DNA from: Panicum virgatum
Taxonomy: Eukaryota > Streptophyta > Magnoliopsida > Poales > Poaceae
Assembly (NCBI RefSeq): GCF_016808335.1
Contig: NC_053150.1
Span: forward strand, 45,163,607 to 45,227,606
DNA length: 64,000 nucleotides
Reading direction: 5' to 3'
Positions 34,397-49,609 of this stretch are shown piece by piece (position 1 is the first letter of the stretch; every line of letters begins with the position of its first letter). The notes under the pieces were generated by a model. The model was not told the DNA's origin. It was given only the letters and a program-made list of their open reading frames with translations, and did not search any database. A program made the position numbers and the translations under genes.

Positions 34397-35502
34397 CCGG
34401 CACTAGTCGGTATGCTACGGCTCCGACTTTCTTCAAAACTTGGTATGGTCCAATGTACCGAGGGGCCAATTTTCCTTGTACCTGAAATCTTCGAGTTCCC
34501 CGGATAGGTGAAACCTTAAGGTAGACGAACTCTCCCGGGTTGAAGCTTATTTCTCGTCTCTTCTTGTTTGCGTAGCTCTTCTGTCAAGACTGGGCGGCCT
34601 TCAGTTTTTCTCTAATCTCGGCCACTCTTTCTTCTGCTTCCTTTATGAGTGCGGGTCCGACTAGGGCATGTTCTCCAACTTCTGACCACATCAGAGGAGT
34701 TCTGCATTTTCTTCCATAAAGAGCTTCGAATGGTGACATGCCCAAACTTGCTTGGTAACCGTTGTTGTATGAAAATTCTGCATAGGGCAAACTCTTCTCC
34801 CAATCCTTGCCATAGGTAAGGACGCATGCTCTCAACATATTCTCCATAATCTGATTTACTCTTTCTGTTTGGCCATCCGTTTGTGGGTGATAGGCGGAGC
34901 TGAAATCCAATTTGGTGCCCATGGCTTTATGCAAACTTTTCCAAAAGCTAGAGGTGAATTGGATTCCTCTATCTGAAACAATTCTGCTAGGCACACCAAA
35001 CAACTTTACTATGTTTTCCACATAAAGCTTGGCTAGCTTTTCTCCACCGTAATTGGTCCGTACGGGTATGAAATGAGCCGCTTTAGTGAGTTGGTCCACT
35101 ATTACCCATATGGAGTCATGTCCTATTCTGTGTTCTAGGCAAACCCACTACAAAGTCCATTCCTATCTCATCCCATTTCCAAACCGGGATGGGTAAGGGT
35201 TGCAACAATCCTGCTTGCTTTTGATGTTCGGTCTTGATCCTTTGAGTAGTATCACAATGGGCGACAAATCGTGCAATATTCGCCTTCATACCTTTCCACC
35301 AATATTTTTGTTTTAAATCCATATACATCTTGGTGGATCCTGGGTGGATGGAGTACATCGAGTTATGGGCTTCATCCATAATTATTTGCCGAAAGTCTCC
35401 TTTGTGGGGCACACAAATTCTATTTTTGTACCATAAAGTTCCCTCACTATCCACTCTAAAATCTAGTGCCTTATTTTCGCCAGTCTGCATTCGGATTTCC
35501 AT
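34397..35502 (-). pseudogene. Tekay-like integrase, broken
   Basis: Integrase joins retroelement cDNA to host DNA. The N-terminal zinc-binding region is in 35116-35502: the His pair lies around HNSMYSIHPG, but the second Cys of CDTC is Thr (CDTT). The catalytic core begins at MDFVVGLP and continues in 34584-35099 with DQLTKAAHFIP, VSDRGIQFTS and HPQTDGQTERVNQ. The C-terminal part continues to RYIGPYQVLKKVGAVAYRL near 34405, then is cut off and joined to LTR sequence. Stops at about 35503 and 35113 interrupt it. The GPYxV module is present, but any chromodomain is deleted. Confidence 0.9.
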
Positions 35503-35520
35503 TAAGTCCTTGTCCGAACT

Positions 35521-36042
35521 TTATGCCTTTCTGATTTTATCCTCCAGAGTAGGTTGAATGCTCATCTTGCGAATGGAACCTCGAGGGACAATGTGCACAT
35601 TCAATCGTGCCAACTCTTCCTGCAGATGGGTATCCTTGGGTCCGTAAGATTTCCGGCTTAAGGCATCGGCTACCACATTAGCTTTGCCAGGGTGGTAATG
35701 AATTTTCACATTATAATCCTTAACCAATTTTAACCATCTTCTTTGCCTGAGGTTAAGGTCTGGTTTGGTAAAGATATACTTCAGGCTCTTATGATCCATG
35801 TATATCTCACACTTGTTTCCAATCAGGTAGTGTTTCGAAATCTTGAGGGCATGCACTATGGCTGCAGACTCCAAATCGTGTGTTGGGTGATTCTGCTCAT
35901 GAGGCCTGAGTTGGCGGGAAGCATATGCAACTACTTTCCCATCTTGCATAAGGACACACCCTAAACCTTGTCGGGATGCATCACAATAAATGACAAAATC
36001 CCGATGATTGTCTGGTAGGGTGAGTACCGGGACGGTTGTCAA
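35521..36042 (-). pseudogene. Tekay-like RNase H domain
   Basis: Degrades RNA in the RNA-DNA hybrid during reverse transcription. It shows [20 protein letters not shown] with the catalytic Asp, the [11 protein letters not shown]lu, [10 protein letters not shown] with the next Asp, and [10 protein letters not shown]. The domain itself is open, but it is separated by a stop from RT upstream (36058) and by another from integrase downstream (35521), so it is not part of an intact polyprotein. Confidence 0.9.
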
Positions 36043-36057
36043 TTTTCTCTTTAATTC

Positions 36058-36801
36058 CTAGAAACTCCTTTCGTAGGATTCTGTCCAAATAAACTTCTTT
36101 TCCTTCTTAAGCAGTTCTGTCATGGGTCGGGCTATCTTGGAGAATTCCTCAATGAATCTTCGATAATACCCAGCTAATCCAAGAAAGCTTCTGATTTCAC
36201 TAACATTGGTCGGTTGCTGCCAGTTGGAAACTGCTTCGACCTTCTCGGGGTCCACTGCTACTCCTTCTACGGTCAGAATATGATCAAGAAAAGCTACTTT
36301 CTCCAGCCAAAATTCACACTTGCTGAATTTTGCATAGAGTTTATTTGCTCTCAACTTTTCCAAAACTACCCTCAGATGTTACTCGTGCTCCTGGACACTC
36401 TTCGAGTAAATAAGTATGTCATCGATGAAGACTACGACAAACTTATCTAATTCATCCATAAACACCTTGTTCATGAGGTTCATGAAATAAGCAGGTGCAT
36501 TAGTGAGTCCAAAGGACATCACAGTGAACTCAAACTGCTCGTAACGGGTGACAAAAGCTGTCTTTGGGATGTCGCTTTCTCTAATCTTGAGCTGAAAATA
36601 TCCTGACCTTAGATCAATCTTGGAGAAGTACTTGGCTCCTTTTAGTGCACGGTAGTCTATACACAACCCCATACTCCCATCAATCCTGGAGAGAGGGTAC
36701 TTATTCTTGATGGTAACCTCATTCAGTGCACGGTAGTCTATACACAACCCCATACTCCCATCCTTCTTCTTGACAAATAGGACTGGGGCTCCCCACGGCA
36801 A
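36058..36801 (-). pseudogene. Tekay-like reverse transcriptase with an internal 38-bp duplication
   Basis: RNA-dependent DNA polymerase of the element. It contains [50 protein letters not shown] and the active-site box [10 protein letters not shown]. The usual stretch between YPLxRID and LKGAKYF is replaced by a second copy of [12 protein letters not shown], because a 38-bp sequence at 36725-36762 recurs exactly at 36644-36681, spaced by 81 bp so the frame is kept. A stop (36376-36378) then splits off the connection part (36058-36363). The changed segment lies in the fingers and palm of RT, so activity is very unlikely. Confidence 0.9.
36644..36762. repeat. Exact 38-bp direct repeat inside the RT gene
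   Basis: Copies at 36644-36681 and 36725-36762 begin AGTGCACGGTAGTCTATACA and are identical. The spacing of 81 bp is a multiple of three. The second position belongs to the normal sequence of the family; the first has overwritten another segment. Confidence 0.95.
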
Positions 36802-36825
36802 CGAGCTTGGTCTGATGAAGCCAAC

Positions 36826-37400
36826 TCATTGTAGTTCTTCCAGCTGCTTCTTTAATTCTGCCAACTCAGAGGCTGCCATCCTATAGGGTCTCTTGGCTAT
36901 ATGAGAGGTTCCAAGGACAAGGTCGATGACAAACTCTATATCCCTATCTGGTGGCATTCCAGGAAGTTCTTCAGGGAAAACATATGGGTACTCATTTACT
37001 ACTGGAACTCCTTCCAAGGACTTGGCTTCCAGGCTAAAAACCATCGGGTCTGATCCACTTCCCCGGGTTTGGCAGGTCACTCGTACTCCTTCGGGGTTCG
37101 TTAGGTGTACCACTTTGTTAGTACAACCTATGAGACCATTGTGTCGGCTTAACCAGTCCATTCCAAGGATCACATCTATTCCCTTAGACTTATGTACTAC
37201 TAGGTCTGCTAGAAATTCTACCCCACTTAAATTGATCCTTACCCGTAGACAACCTAGTTGACACTTGATGTCACATCCAGGCGTCCGGGTCAATAGGGGT
37301 GTTTTTAGTAGTACTGTAGGTATATTGTGCTTTTCCACAAAACTCGAGGATATGAACGAGTGTGATGCTCAAGAATCAAATAGTATTGTTGCAAGAGCTG
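36826..37400 (-). pseudogene. Tekay-like aspartic protease, active site broken by a stop
   Basis: This retropepsin-type protease would process the polyprotein. Reading from about 37400 downward gives ALATILFDS, then a TGA stop at 37369-37371 exactly where the active-site Gly of the DSG triad is expected, then ASHSFISSSF. The rest (36826-37338) shows VILGMDWLSRHN and the protease-RT linker ending near SELAELKKQLEELQ. Catalysis and read-through are both lost in this copy. Confidence 0.85.
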
Positions 37401-37449
37401 AGCTGACTAGGTACTCACCGAGCACTATGCCCTGAGCTCCTTGAGCCTC

Positions 37450-38494
37450 CTACGCGTTGATGTGGTTGACGCGGGCCCATCCAAATGACTGTTGGGGCTG
37501 CCTCATCTGCTGACTGTTGTTGTTAGTGTTGTTGTTGTTGCGGATGGGCACTTGGTTGGCACCTGATAGAACTGGCCTTGGTCCATTCACCGTGTTGGAG
37601 AAGGCTGATGTAGCAGGCTTGTTCTTAGCGTATGGGCAGTTAGCAATGAAATGCCCTGTCTCTCGGTAGTTGAAACAGGCCCTAGCATTACTGTTGTTGG
37701 TGGTGACTTGGCTTGCATTACTCTGCGGGGCCTTCATGGTGTTCTGGCTCCTGAACTATGTTAGGGGCCTATGGGCCTGTCACCTGAGACTGAGTCCTAT
37801 ACTGCATTGGGGCCTGAGATCTTGGTGCAGTGTAGCTGAAGCTTCTTGGTTTCTAAAAGCGGTCCTGCAGGCGGGCATTGCTTTCCAGAAATTTGCGCTT
37901 GTTATCCTTTCTTTCTTCAGCTTTGGCCCTTTCTGTGAGAATAGCCTTGTTCATCAGAGTATTGAAGTCGAGGTAGATCTGAGGGGTAAGCAAGGTCCGG
38001 AGTTCTGGGTTCAATCCCTTTTTGAACATGTCCTGCTTCTTTTCATCATCGTTCACTTCCTCTGGTGCATATCGGGCCAGCTCCATGAACTGGTAGGTGT
38101 ACTCTTCTACTGACATGCTTCCTTGCTGTAGTGCTCGGAACTCATCCGCCTTGCACTTCATGGTGGCCGAGGGGATACGATAGCGGCGGAATTCCTTTAC
38201 AAACTCCTTCCAAGTGATAGTGGAGGCGTCTTCGGCAGCGGCACAGTAATTCTCCCACCAGGCTAAGGCAGTCCCGGTGAGTTGGTGGACTGCCAGAAGA
38301 ACTTTGTCTCGATCCTGGCATTCAAACGGCTCAAGCTTCCTCTGGATCACCCGCAGCCAGTCGTCTGCATCCAAGGGGTTGCTGGATCCGGCAAAGATGG
38401 GTGGCTTGGTCCTTAGAAAAGCTGTCAGCTTATCATTCATGGTCTGCTCTCGTGGTCGCTTGTTGACGAGGGCATTGGCCAGTGTTTCCAGTAT
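37450..38494 (-). pseudogene. Tekay-like gag, C-terminal part (split by the Tat-like insertion)
   Basis: Nucleocapsid precursor. The capsid-like part (37853-38494) contains DADDWLRVIQRKLEPFECQD, ALAWWENYC, EFRALQQGSMSVEEYTYQF and FKKGLNPELR, the typical retrotransposon gag core. Stops at 37853 and about 37783 separate it from the zinc knuckle near 37660-37690, which reads CFNYRETGHFIANC and has lost one Cys (Tyr in its place). The N-terminal part lies on the other side of the inserted element at 46345-46540. The TSD codons at 38495-38499 keep the frame across the insertion. Confidence 0.85.
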
Positions 38495-38499
38495 GAGGG

Positions 38500-41500
<3,001 letters not shown>

Positions 41501-41526
41501 GCTAGAATTTTTCATTCTAGATCAAC

Positions 41527-41910
41527 ATGGAGGGGCACGTACGCCGTCGTGACGAGCAAAGGAGAGATGCCGTTTTTGGCAAACGGCCCCAGGATCAAAA
41601 TGAGCCAGGGCGACCGCATATTACTGAAGAGCAAGTGCGTTACATCCGCAATCAGCTTACAGCTTCCGATCGGCTTCTGGAAAAATATGAATATCAGCAC
41701 AAGTTGCGTCGCCGATATCAATCGGAAGAAGAGGAGTACGAGTACCACACAGGGAGGACGCTGGGAAGGCGCCAGGCTGTACGTGACCACTGGCATTGCC
41801 CGTTCTTCAGGTACTGCTGGAATTCCGGCATGAGCCGATTGCCCACTATAGATGATTGTCTGGAGTGCAGGCCTCGGACACGCCATTCAGGCGATGCTTC
41901 GGTGTTTTGA
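41527..41910 (+). pseudogene. Tat-like gag-pro spacer with Cys-rich segment
   Basis: A charged, Glu- and Arg-rich spacer (RYIRNQLTASDRLLEKYEYQ) leads to a Cys/His-rich segment, HCPFFRYCWNSGMSRLP, and then DCLECRPR. This C-C-C-C arrangement is typical of the region between gag and protease in Tat-lineage elements; its function is not known to me. It ends in a stop. A short frame (41852-42067) connects to the protease region. Confidence 0.7.
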
Positions 41911-42045
41911 CGCTTGGGGGCCAAAGTGCATCACAATGAACATGTTGAACGGTCGACTAGGGGTGATTCCGAGCCAGAAGAAGAAGACAGGTACCATCGC
42001 CCACGGTGATGTCCTGATGGGCTTAATCGCTCGCAGAAGCGCAGA

Positions 42046-42765
42046 GTGCAGCGCTTGCGCAATCTAGAAGAGGCAGAAGCAAAGTACCTTGACGTGCTGA
42101 GGAAGGCGCGTCCGGATCTCGCGGAACAAGTCAAGCACCCGCGAAGGGTGGAAAGGCACCCTCCAAGAAAAGAGTGGCACCCCAAGCAGACAAAAGCCGA
42201 TGAGAAGCCATCGGCTGATGTGAACATGGTGTTCGTGCTCCCATCAGAGTTCCGGGCACCCCAACCGGAGGATTTGCCTGTTGCACAGTTGGATCTTGGC
42301 CCCCAGCCGATCATCTTCGAGAAGCCAAAGGAAAAAAGCTACAAACATTTGAAGGGGCTGTATCTCAAGGGCTTCATCAACGGTACACCCGTTAACAGGA
42401 TGCTGGTTGACACCGGTGCTGAAGTCAACCTGATGCCATATTCAGTGCTGCGCCGGTTGGGGCGTTCTTCTGCCGACCTAATCAAGACCAATATGATGCT
42501 CAATGACTTCAACGGACAACCATCAGAGGCAATGGGGGTTCTTAATGTGGAGTTGACAGTGGGCCGCAAGACGATCCCGACTTCGTTCTTCATCGTCAAC
42601 AGCAAAAGTACATACACGGTATTGCTCGGGAGGGATTGGATTCACGCCAACTGTTGTATCCCTTCCACAATGCATCAGTATCTCGTCCAATGGGATGGTG
42701 ATGAAGTGGAGGTGGTCCATGCAGATGACTCCGGCGAGGTCTCGCTCGCAGACATGAATGCCTAG
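42046..42765 (+). pseudogene. Tat-like aspartic protease
   Basis: A retropepsin-like protease for polyprotein processing. The catalytic triad DTGA occurs in MLVDTGAEVNLMPYSVLRRL, followed by SFFIVNSKSTYTVLLGRDWI, where the flap and dimer strand are expected. The domain is open, but the frame ends at 42765 and RT does not begin until about 43268, through further breaks. So it is no longer part of a polyprotein. Confidence 0.85.
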
Positions 42766-43267
42766 GATGCGGAAGGGCAAGAGCCGATCTCAGGGATCGC
42801 CCTGGAAGATTGTCATCGGATCGAAGCGACAAAAAACGGACTGAGGCTGGTCTTATCCACTGGCCTCACAGAGTAGACGCATCCTGGCATGCTATGGGGT
42901 GTAATAGAGTTAGAGAGGCCGGTCCCAGCGACCGGCCCCAAAAAATAGAAAAATCCTGTTTGGGGTCAGAATTGTTACATCATGTACATACGATGGCCTG
43001 CTCTAGCAGTTGGCCACTCATCGACTATTTGGTTTTGAATGATAATGGGAGTATAGAGACGGCCAGCCCATGCGGTTGGCCAAATAATTTTTCTTGTCAT
43101 CTCCCTGTGTTTGCCGCTGATCTTGTGGATAATGAAGACTCGCCTGCGTTCGCAGCTAGTTCTTCAGACGACGGCAAGCTGGGATACGGGTTCACGTCGG
43201 CTGATGATTTGGAAGAGGTTGACATCGGTCCTGGGATAAGCCACGACCGACATTTATCAGCAAAAAG

Positions 43268-44361
43268 TTGGATCCGGTCTTGCGTGAGGAGATGATTGCA
43301 CTGCTAAAAGAGTACCGGGATTGTTTCGCATGGGACTACACTGAGATGACCGGTCTAGACAGAAGCATCGTCGAGCATCGGCTCCCGCTCAAGAAAGGGT
43401 TTCGGCCGTTTCAGCAACGGGCACATCAGATGAAGGCCGAAGTCTTAGAAGAAGTCAAGAAAGAAGTGGATAAGATGTTGGATGCTGGGTTCATCAGGCC
43501 GTGCCGGTATGCAGAATGGATCTCTAGCGTGGTACCGGTACAAAAGAAGGATGGCCGATGGCGTGTCTGCGTCGATTTTATAGATCTCAACAGAGCGACG
43601 CCAAAGGACGAATACCCGATGCCTGTTGCAGAGACATTGATCAACGCAGCTGCCGGCCACAAAATGATGAGTTTTATGGACGGTAATGCCGGCTACAACT
43701 AGATCTTCATGGTCCCAGAAGACGTAAACAAGACCGCGTTCAGAGTATCAGGCGCGGTCGGCTTGTTTGAATATTTGGTTATGACCTTTGGACTGAAAAA
43801 TGCTGGTGCAACGTACCAACGTGCTATGAATTACATTTTTCATGATCTCATCGGCAAACTGGTAGAAATTTATATTCATGATGTCGTGGTCAAATCCAAA
43901 TCAGTTGGGGGCACCTAGAAGATCTGCGTCAAGTCTTGGAGCGGACTCGAAGGTTTGGGCTCAAAATGAACCCAAAGAAATGTGCCTTTGGAGTATCGAC
44001 CGGTCAATTTTTGGGATTCCTGGTGCACGAATGGGGAATTGAGATCGGCTTGAAAAGTCTAGAAGCTGTAAAAACGATGAAGCCGCCTAGCACGAAGAAA
44101 GAGTTGCAGAAGCTCATCGGTAAAATTAACTTTTTCAGACGATTTATTTCTAATCTGTCTGGGCGCATTGAACCGTTCATTGGTTTAGTGAAGATCAAAT
44201 CCGTTGATGAGTTTCGCTGGGGGGCAGAACAGCAGCAAGCTTTCGATGAAATCAAAGAATATTTGTCAAAGCCTCCAGTGTTGGTTCCTCCTCAGCAAGA
44301 TAGGCCGTTCTACGTGTACCTATCCGTGGGTGACACTTCGATTGCTTCGGTGTTAGTCTAG
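43268..44361 (+). pseudogene. Tat-like reverse transcriptase, with altered active-site box
   Basis: RT segments are VPVQKKDGRWRVCVDFIDLN and KMMSFMDGNAGYN, then a TAG at 43700-43702 in place of an expected Gln codon, then MTFGLKNAGATYQRAM and YIHDVVVKSK. In the last, the first Asp of the YxDD active site has become His. The connection part (43936-44361) shows CAFGVSTGQFLGFLVHEWGI and INFFRRFISNLSG, and it ends in a TAG at 44359-44361. The loss of the catalytic Asp would abolish polymerase activity. The two TAG stops fit C-to-T decay of CAG. Confidence 0.9.
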
Positions 44362-44382
44362 AAGCACGACGGCCAGGAGAGG

Positions 44383-45123
44383 ATGGTTTTCTACCTCAGC
44401 AGGCGCATGTTAGACGCCGAGACCAGGTATCCTGAAATTGAGAAGCTTTGCCTTTGCTTATTCTTTACATGTACAAAGCTTCGTCATATTTTGCTCTCGG
44501 CGGAAATAATTGTCATATGCAAATCGGATGTCATAAAGCATATGCTGTCGGCTCATGTCCTGAAAGGCCGGCTTGGAAAATGGATGTTTGCATTATCAGA
44601 GTTCGATATTTGGTATCAGCCTGCAAAAGCAGTCAAAGGACAGGCACTGGCAGATCTTGTTGCAGATAGGATCAGTACTGATATTGCTGCACTATTTATT
44701 CGTGCTTGGGCTATGTTTTTTGACGGATCGGCTTGTGATGATGGGTGCGGTGTGGGAATTCTGTTGGTGTCGCTTTGAGGGACGACTTACTCCTTCTCCA
44801 TCAGGATGACTGCCCCATGCACCAATAATTTGGTGGAATATGAAGCCGTTCGTAAAGGGATGTAACTGCTTCTCGAAGCTGGTGCAGAAGCGGTGGAAAT
44901 TTTTGGAGATTCGAAGCTGGTGATTTCTCAGCTCACGGAAGAATATAGATGTGAGAGCGAGGCTCTTTTTTCAATATGGATGCAGTGCCGTGAGTTGATG
45001 TCACAATTCAGGTACATCAATTTCCACTGGATACACAGGACTCTGAACAATGAAGCCAATGATTTGGCACAGATGGCTTCTGGGTACAAGGATAGAAACT
45101 ATCATTGCCAAAACCAGGGGGCA
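44383..45123 (+). pseudogene. Tat-like RNase H and additional RNase H domain; integrase absent
   Basis: 44383-44690 is the first RNase H region (LSRRMLDAETRYPEIEKLCL), ending in ALADLVADR. It is followed by a second RNase H-type domain: FDGSACDDGCGVGILL at about 44716-44770, with a catalytic Asp, then in another frame IFGDSKLVISQL and NNEANDLAQMAS (44893-45100). A second RNase H after the first is a mark of the Tat lineage. The integrase that should follow is completely missing. A purine tract (CCAGGGGGCA) sits directly before the 3' LTR, so the 3' end itself is normal. Confidence 0.85.
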
Positions 45124-45125
45124 TG

Positions 45126-46540
<1,415 letters not shown>

Positions 46541-46759
46541 CTGTAGATCGAGTATAGTCTTTGTGAGATTGGGATTAAGATTATGTGATGTTTAAGTTGT
46601 TTAATTCGTATTTTTGAAAAGGCAGAATCTAACTTCTGCCGGAAAGCACACAACTAACAAACAAACAACAAGCACAAACAACTTTATTACTGCAAGGGAG
46701 GGTACAACACGGGGCAAGGCCAAACGCGTACCACACGTTAGGGTCACATTTAAAGGTAC

Positions 46760-47650
46760 AACATTAGGGTGGCGTCGGGCATTCTACTCGCGGGGCGAGC
46801 CTTCTTCCGGGGCGGAGTGTGCGAGTAGTCCTTGCTTGCCGTCCTCTAGGTTTCCATTTTCTCGGGGTTGCGCAGTGGCTTCTTCTTCAACGGCGGCAGT
46901 AGACCCTTCGGGGTTCTCGGGCTGGGCTTGTGGGGTTCTTCAGAGTGGTCCCCATCATATGACGGGCGCCCCGAGTAGAACATGGTCTTCCCCAATTGCC
47001 GGGACTGGCATTCTACTTCTGGTCCATTCTTGCATACGCCGGTCCCGGGCCTGCCTGAGGCTCTCCTGGGCGGCCGCTTCGCTGCTGACCGCGGCTGCGG
47101 CTGCGGCTCTTGCCTCGGCTTGGGCTGCCCGGATGTGTTGCAGTCTCACTGCGAGCTCTGCTTGTTCGGCTCGATGGGTCTGCTCCCTCAGGATGCTGGC
47201 TTGCTCATCAAAGAGCTGATCCAAGGAGGCTAGGTAGGTGGCCACTTGGTACAGGGGGTCTTCTTCATGGCAGCGCCGTTCCAGGCTTCTCATACGAGCT
47301 TCCCAAACTGGGGTTCTGATGGCCGGAGGGAAGAACCTCATTGGTGTGAGGGCGAGGTGTCCATAAAAAATCCGGCACAGATAACGGAGTGCCTTCCTGA
47401 TGGCCAAGGAATAGGTGTCTTTGTGCCTAAACCCTGTAGCGGTCACACGCTATGGCTGGATGTCGGGGTAGCGGTCACTTCTGGCGATGACCAGGATCAC
47501 TCTGCAGCGGAGGGTACCATGGTGTTCGTACTCTCTGCTGTAGTACCTTGGGCGTTCCATAATGCCAAGGCTTTCCAGGGCGTTGATCAAGAGGCTGGGG
47601 AAGCCAGGTGCAGCTTGGCAAAAGCTCTGGGTCCATCCTTCCTCATCCAT
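46760..47650 (-). pseudogene. orf0-like gene B of the Tekay-like element (coiled coil)
   Basis: This sense-strand extra gene lies between the primer-binding site and gag. It starts MDEEGWTQSFCQ at 47650, directly after a splice-acceptor-like TTTGTTTTCAG. The N-terminal part (to about residue 110) resembles the neighbouring gene A (LPKLLI/FPSLLI, GTLRC, RYPD, DTY, RKALR, FF.P). The C-terminal part is a long Ala/Glu/Arg/Gln-rich coiled coil (REQTHRAEQAELAVRLQHIR). A TAG at 47450-47452 interrupts it after RYPDIQP. The frame from 46955 then stops, and related text (PKGLLPPLKKKP) continues in another frame towards 46760. No known domain is recognised. Extra ORFs upstream of gag (orf0) have been described in some rice gypsy elements; that is recalled, not checked. 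Confidence 0.6.
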
Positions 47651-47800
47651 CTGAAAACAAAGGTAGAGTGAACAAATTTTGCACAAATGTTTGGGTACAA
47701 AAAGGGGTAGATGGTATTTATTATTACATCATGGTGGGATACAGATTTCATGGATACACGATTAATAGGGTAGAGGCTCTAGCCTGGAGTGCTACTCCTA

Positions 47801-48530
47801 TCATGGGGACTCTTCCTCAGTCTGGATAGGACGCTTCTTTGGTGGAAGATATTGTTCCATCACATCATCTTCGGTCTGAGTACCCCTATCCCAATGGGTT
47901 TCTTCGGGTTCCTCCTCTATCCACCCACCTATTCCTCTGCGAGCCTCGTATTCTTGCCATTGGGCTTGGAGAGCGGCTAGGGAATACTCGGCGCGTGCGG
48001 CTCTTGTCCGTTGTTCCTCCAGTTCTTGGGTTGCCTTTTCTGCCCTGTGGATTTGTTGCTTCAGTTGTGCCGCCTGTTCGCGGTAGAGCTCATCCAGGCC
48101 GGTGAGGTAGATGGATAGGTGGGAGACCGTATCTTCTAGGTCTTCTTCTTCCCTTCCAAGTCCTCTCATCCCGGGCAATCCATGAGCGTCCTCTTCCTCC
48201 AGTAGGCCGGAAAAATCCCTTAGGAGTTCGCTGAAGGTGATGCTTGTAGACCACATGCAGACGTCGCAGGGCTTTATGGGCGGCCTTTCGGTAGGTGTCA
48301 GGGAAGTGAAAGCCAGTGGTGGAGATGAACCAGGGGTCCACATCAGGGTAGCGGGTGCTCTTTCCCACGAAGATCATCAGATCGCATCGAAGAGTGCCTC
48401 TGGAGTCGTACTCCTGGTAGACATACTCTGGTGGGTCCACAACTCCGACGCGTTCCAGACTGAGTATCAATAACTTAGGAAGGTCGGGCTCTGTGTGGCA
48501 GATTCCGCCACTCCATCCATTGTCAGCCAT
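47801..48530 (-). pseudogene. orf0-like gene A of the Tekay-like element (coiled coil)
   Basis: Begins MADNGWSGGICH at 48530, again directly after an acceptor-like CTGTTCCAG with a pyrimidine-rich stretch and a CTAAT branch-like word. The N-terminal domain (about 110 residues) has GTLRCDLMIFVGKSTRYPDV and PDTYRKAAHKALRRLH. A one-base frame change near 48210 leads into 47801-48343, which carries a predicted coiled coil (LDELYREQAAQLKQQIHRAE) and an acidic tail (RGTQTEDDVMEQYLPPKKRP). It is a tandem paralogue of gene B. The adjacent position to the 5' LTR and same strand as gag suggest it was expressed from the LTR promoter. Its role is unknown. Confidence 0.6.
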
Positions 48531-48656
48531 CTGGAACAGGGCAAGAATTAGTGGTGAGTGCATGAGTGGAAAAAGGATTAAGCAAAGAAAGTCCTAATGT
48601 GGAAAGGCCTGAAAAAGGGTCTCGATCCTAAGGTCACGTCCTACGGCCAACCTACG

Positions 48657-48670
48657 GCTCTGATACAACC
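48657..48670 (-). promoter_or_regulatory. Primer-binding site of the Tekay-like element (initiator Met tRNA-like)
   Basis: On the minus strand, directly after the 5' LTR, the sequence reads GGTTGTATCAGAGC. The usual plant initiator-tRNA-Met site is TGGTATCAGAGC, so this copy has lost one G. It sets where minus-strand DNA synthesis starts. Confidence 0.8.
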
Positions 48671-49609
48671 TGAAGCGTCCCCTCATAAGAGAAGACTTAA
48701 AAGTGATACAATATCAGTCCTAGGAGGCTGATAACACTTTTATTACATCAGATGGTACATCACCGTACAACTCTATGCGGAAGTGGGCAGTGAAGCGCCA
48801 CTATCGCGAGGATAACAACTAATATCCACACATCGATATTAACTACGAAGAGGGGGTCATCAGAGTCTTGTGCCATACGAAACTTCCTGCAGGTGACCCT
48901 ATCCACAGGCAAGGTTGGGTGCAGGACGGAACCTCTACTCAACGTCTTCGGGAACGAAGTCGGGATCTTCCTCTGTAAAAATTAAGAGTGGGGTGAGTAC
49001 AAACGTACTCAGCAAGTCCAACCACATCCACGGAGGGTATAAACAAAATATAATGCACAGGGTAAATCAAGGATAAGGCTAGGGCTTAATTTGCAGAAAG
49101 CTAGTTTTTATGCAGGGGATTATTTGTAAGAAAGGATTTTCAAAGCAAGTTTTCTTGTACCGAGTAACACGTAGTGTTGATCCACACAGGATCCAAGTTT
49201 TAAGTTGCTACCGGACTTCTCATCCGCCGTAGCACATGGCACAACTGCCGGACACTTTTCCAAAACCACTCACGCCAACCCGTCCATTCCCAGAAGAAAC
49301 ACTAGTTATGTGACCATACTGTAACTCGCCCAGTACCGTGGGCACGGCTATTCGAATAGATTTTAACTCTGCAGAGGTGTGCAACTTTACCCACAAGCGG
49401 GGTACCATAGCTCGATCATCGTAGTGTCGGTGCAGATCCCAACAAAGTCATTACCCACCTTAGCTAGACCTGACTAGCCACCACGGGATCCACCAAGGGG
49501 TCATCGACCTATCTCCGAGGTTTAACCGGGGCCTAAGTCACACAAAGCTTATCCCTTCACCTTGGTCACCCATTGCTCTCAGCTCTCCTGTCACTAGTAG
49601 AAATCTGCT

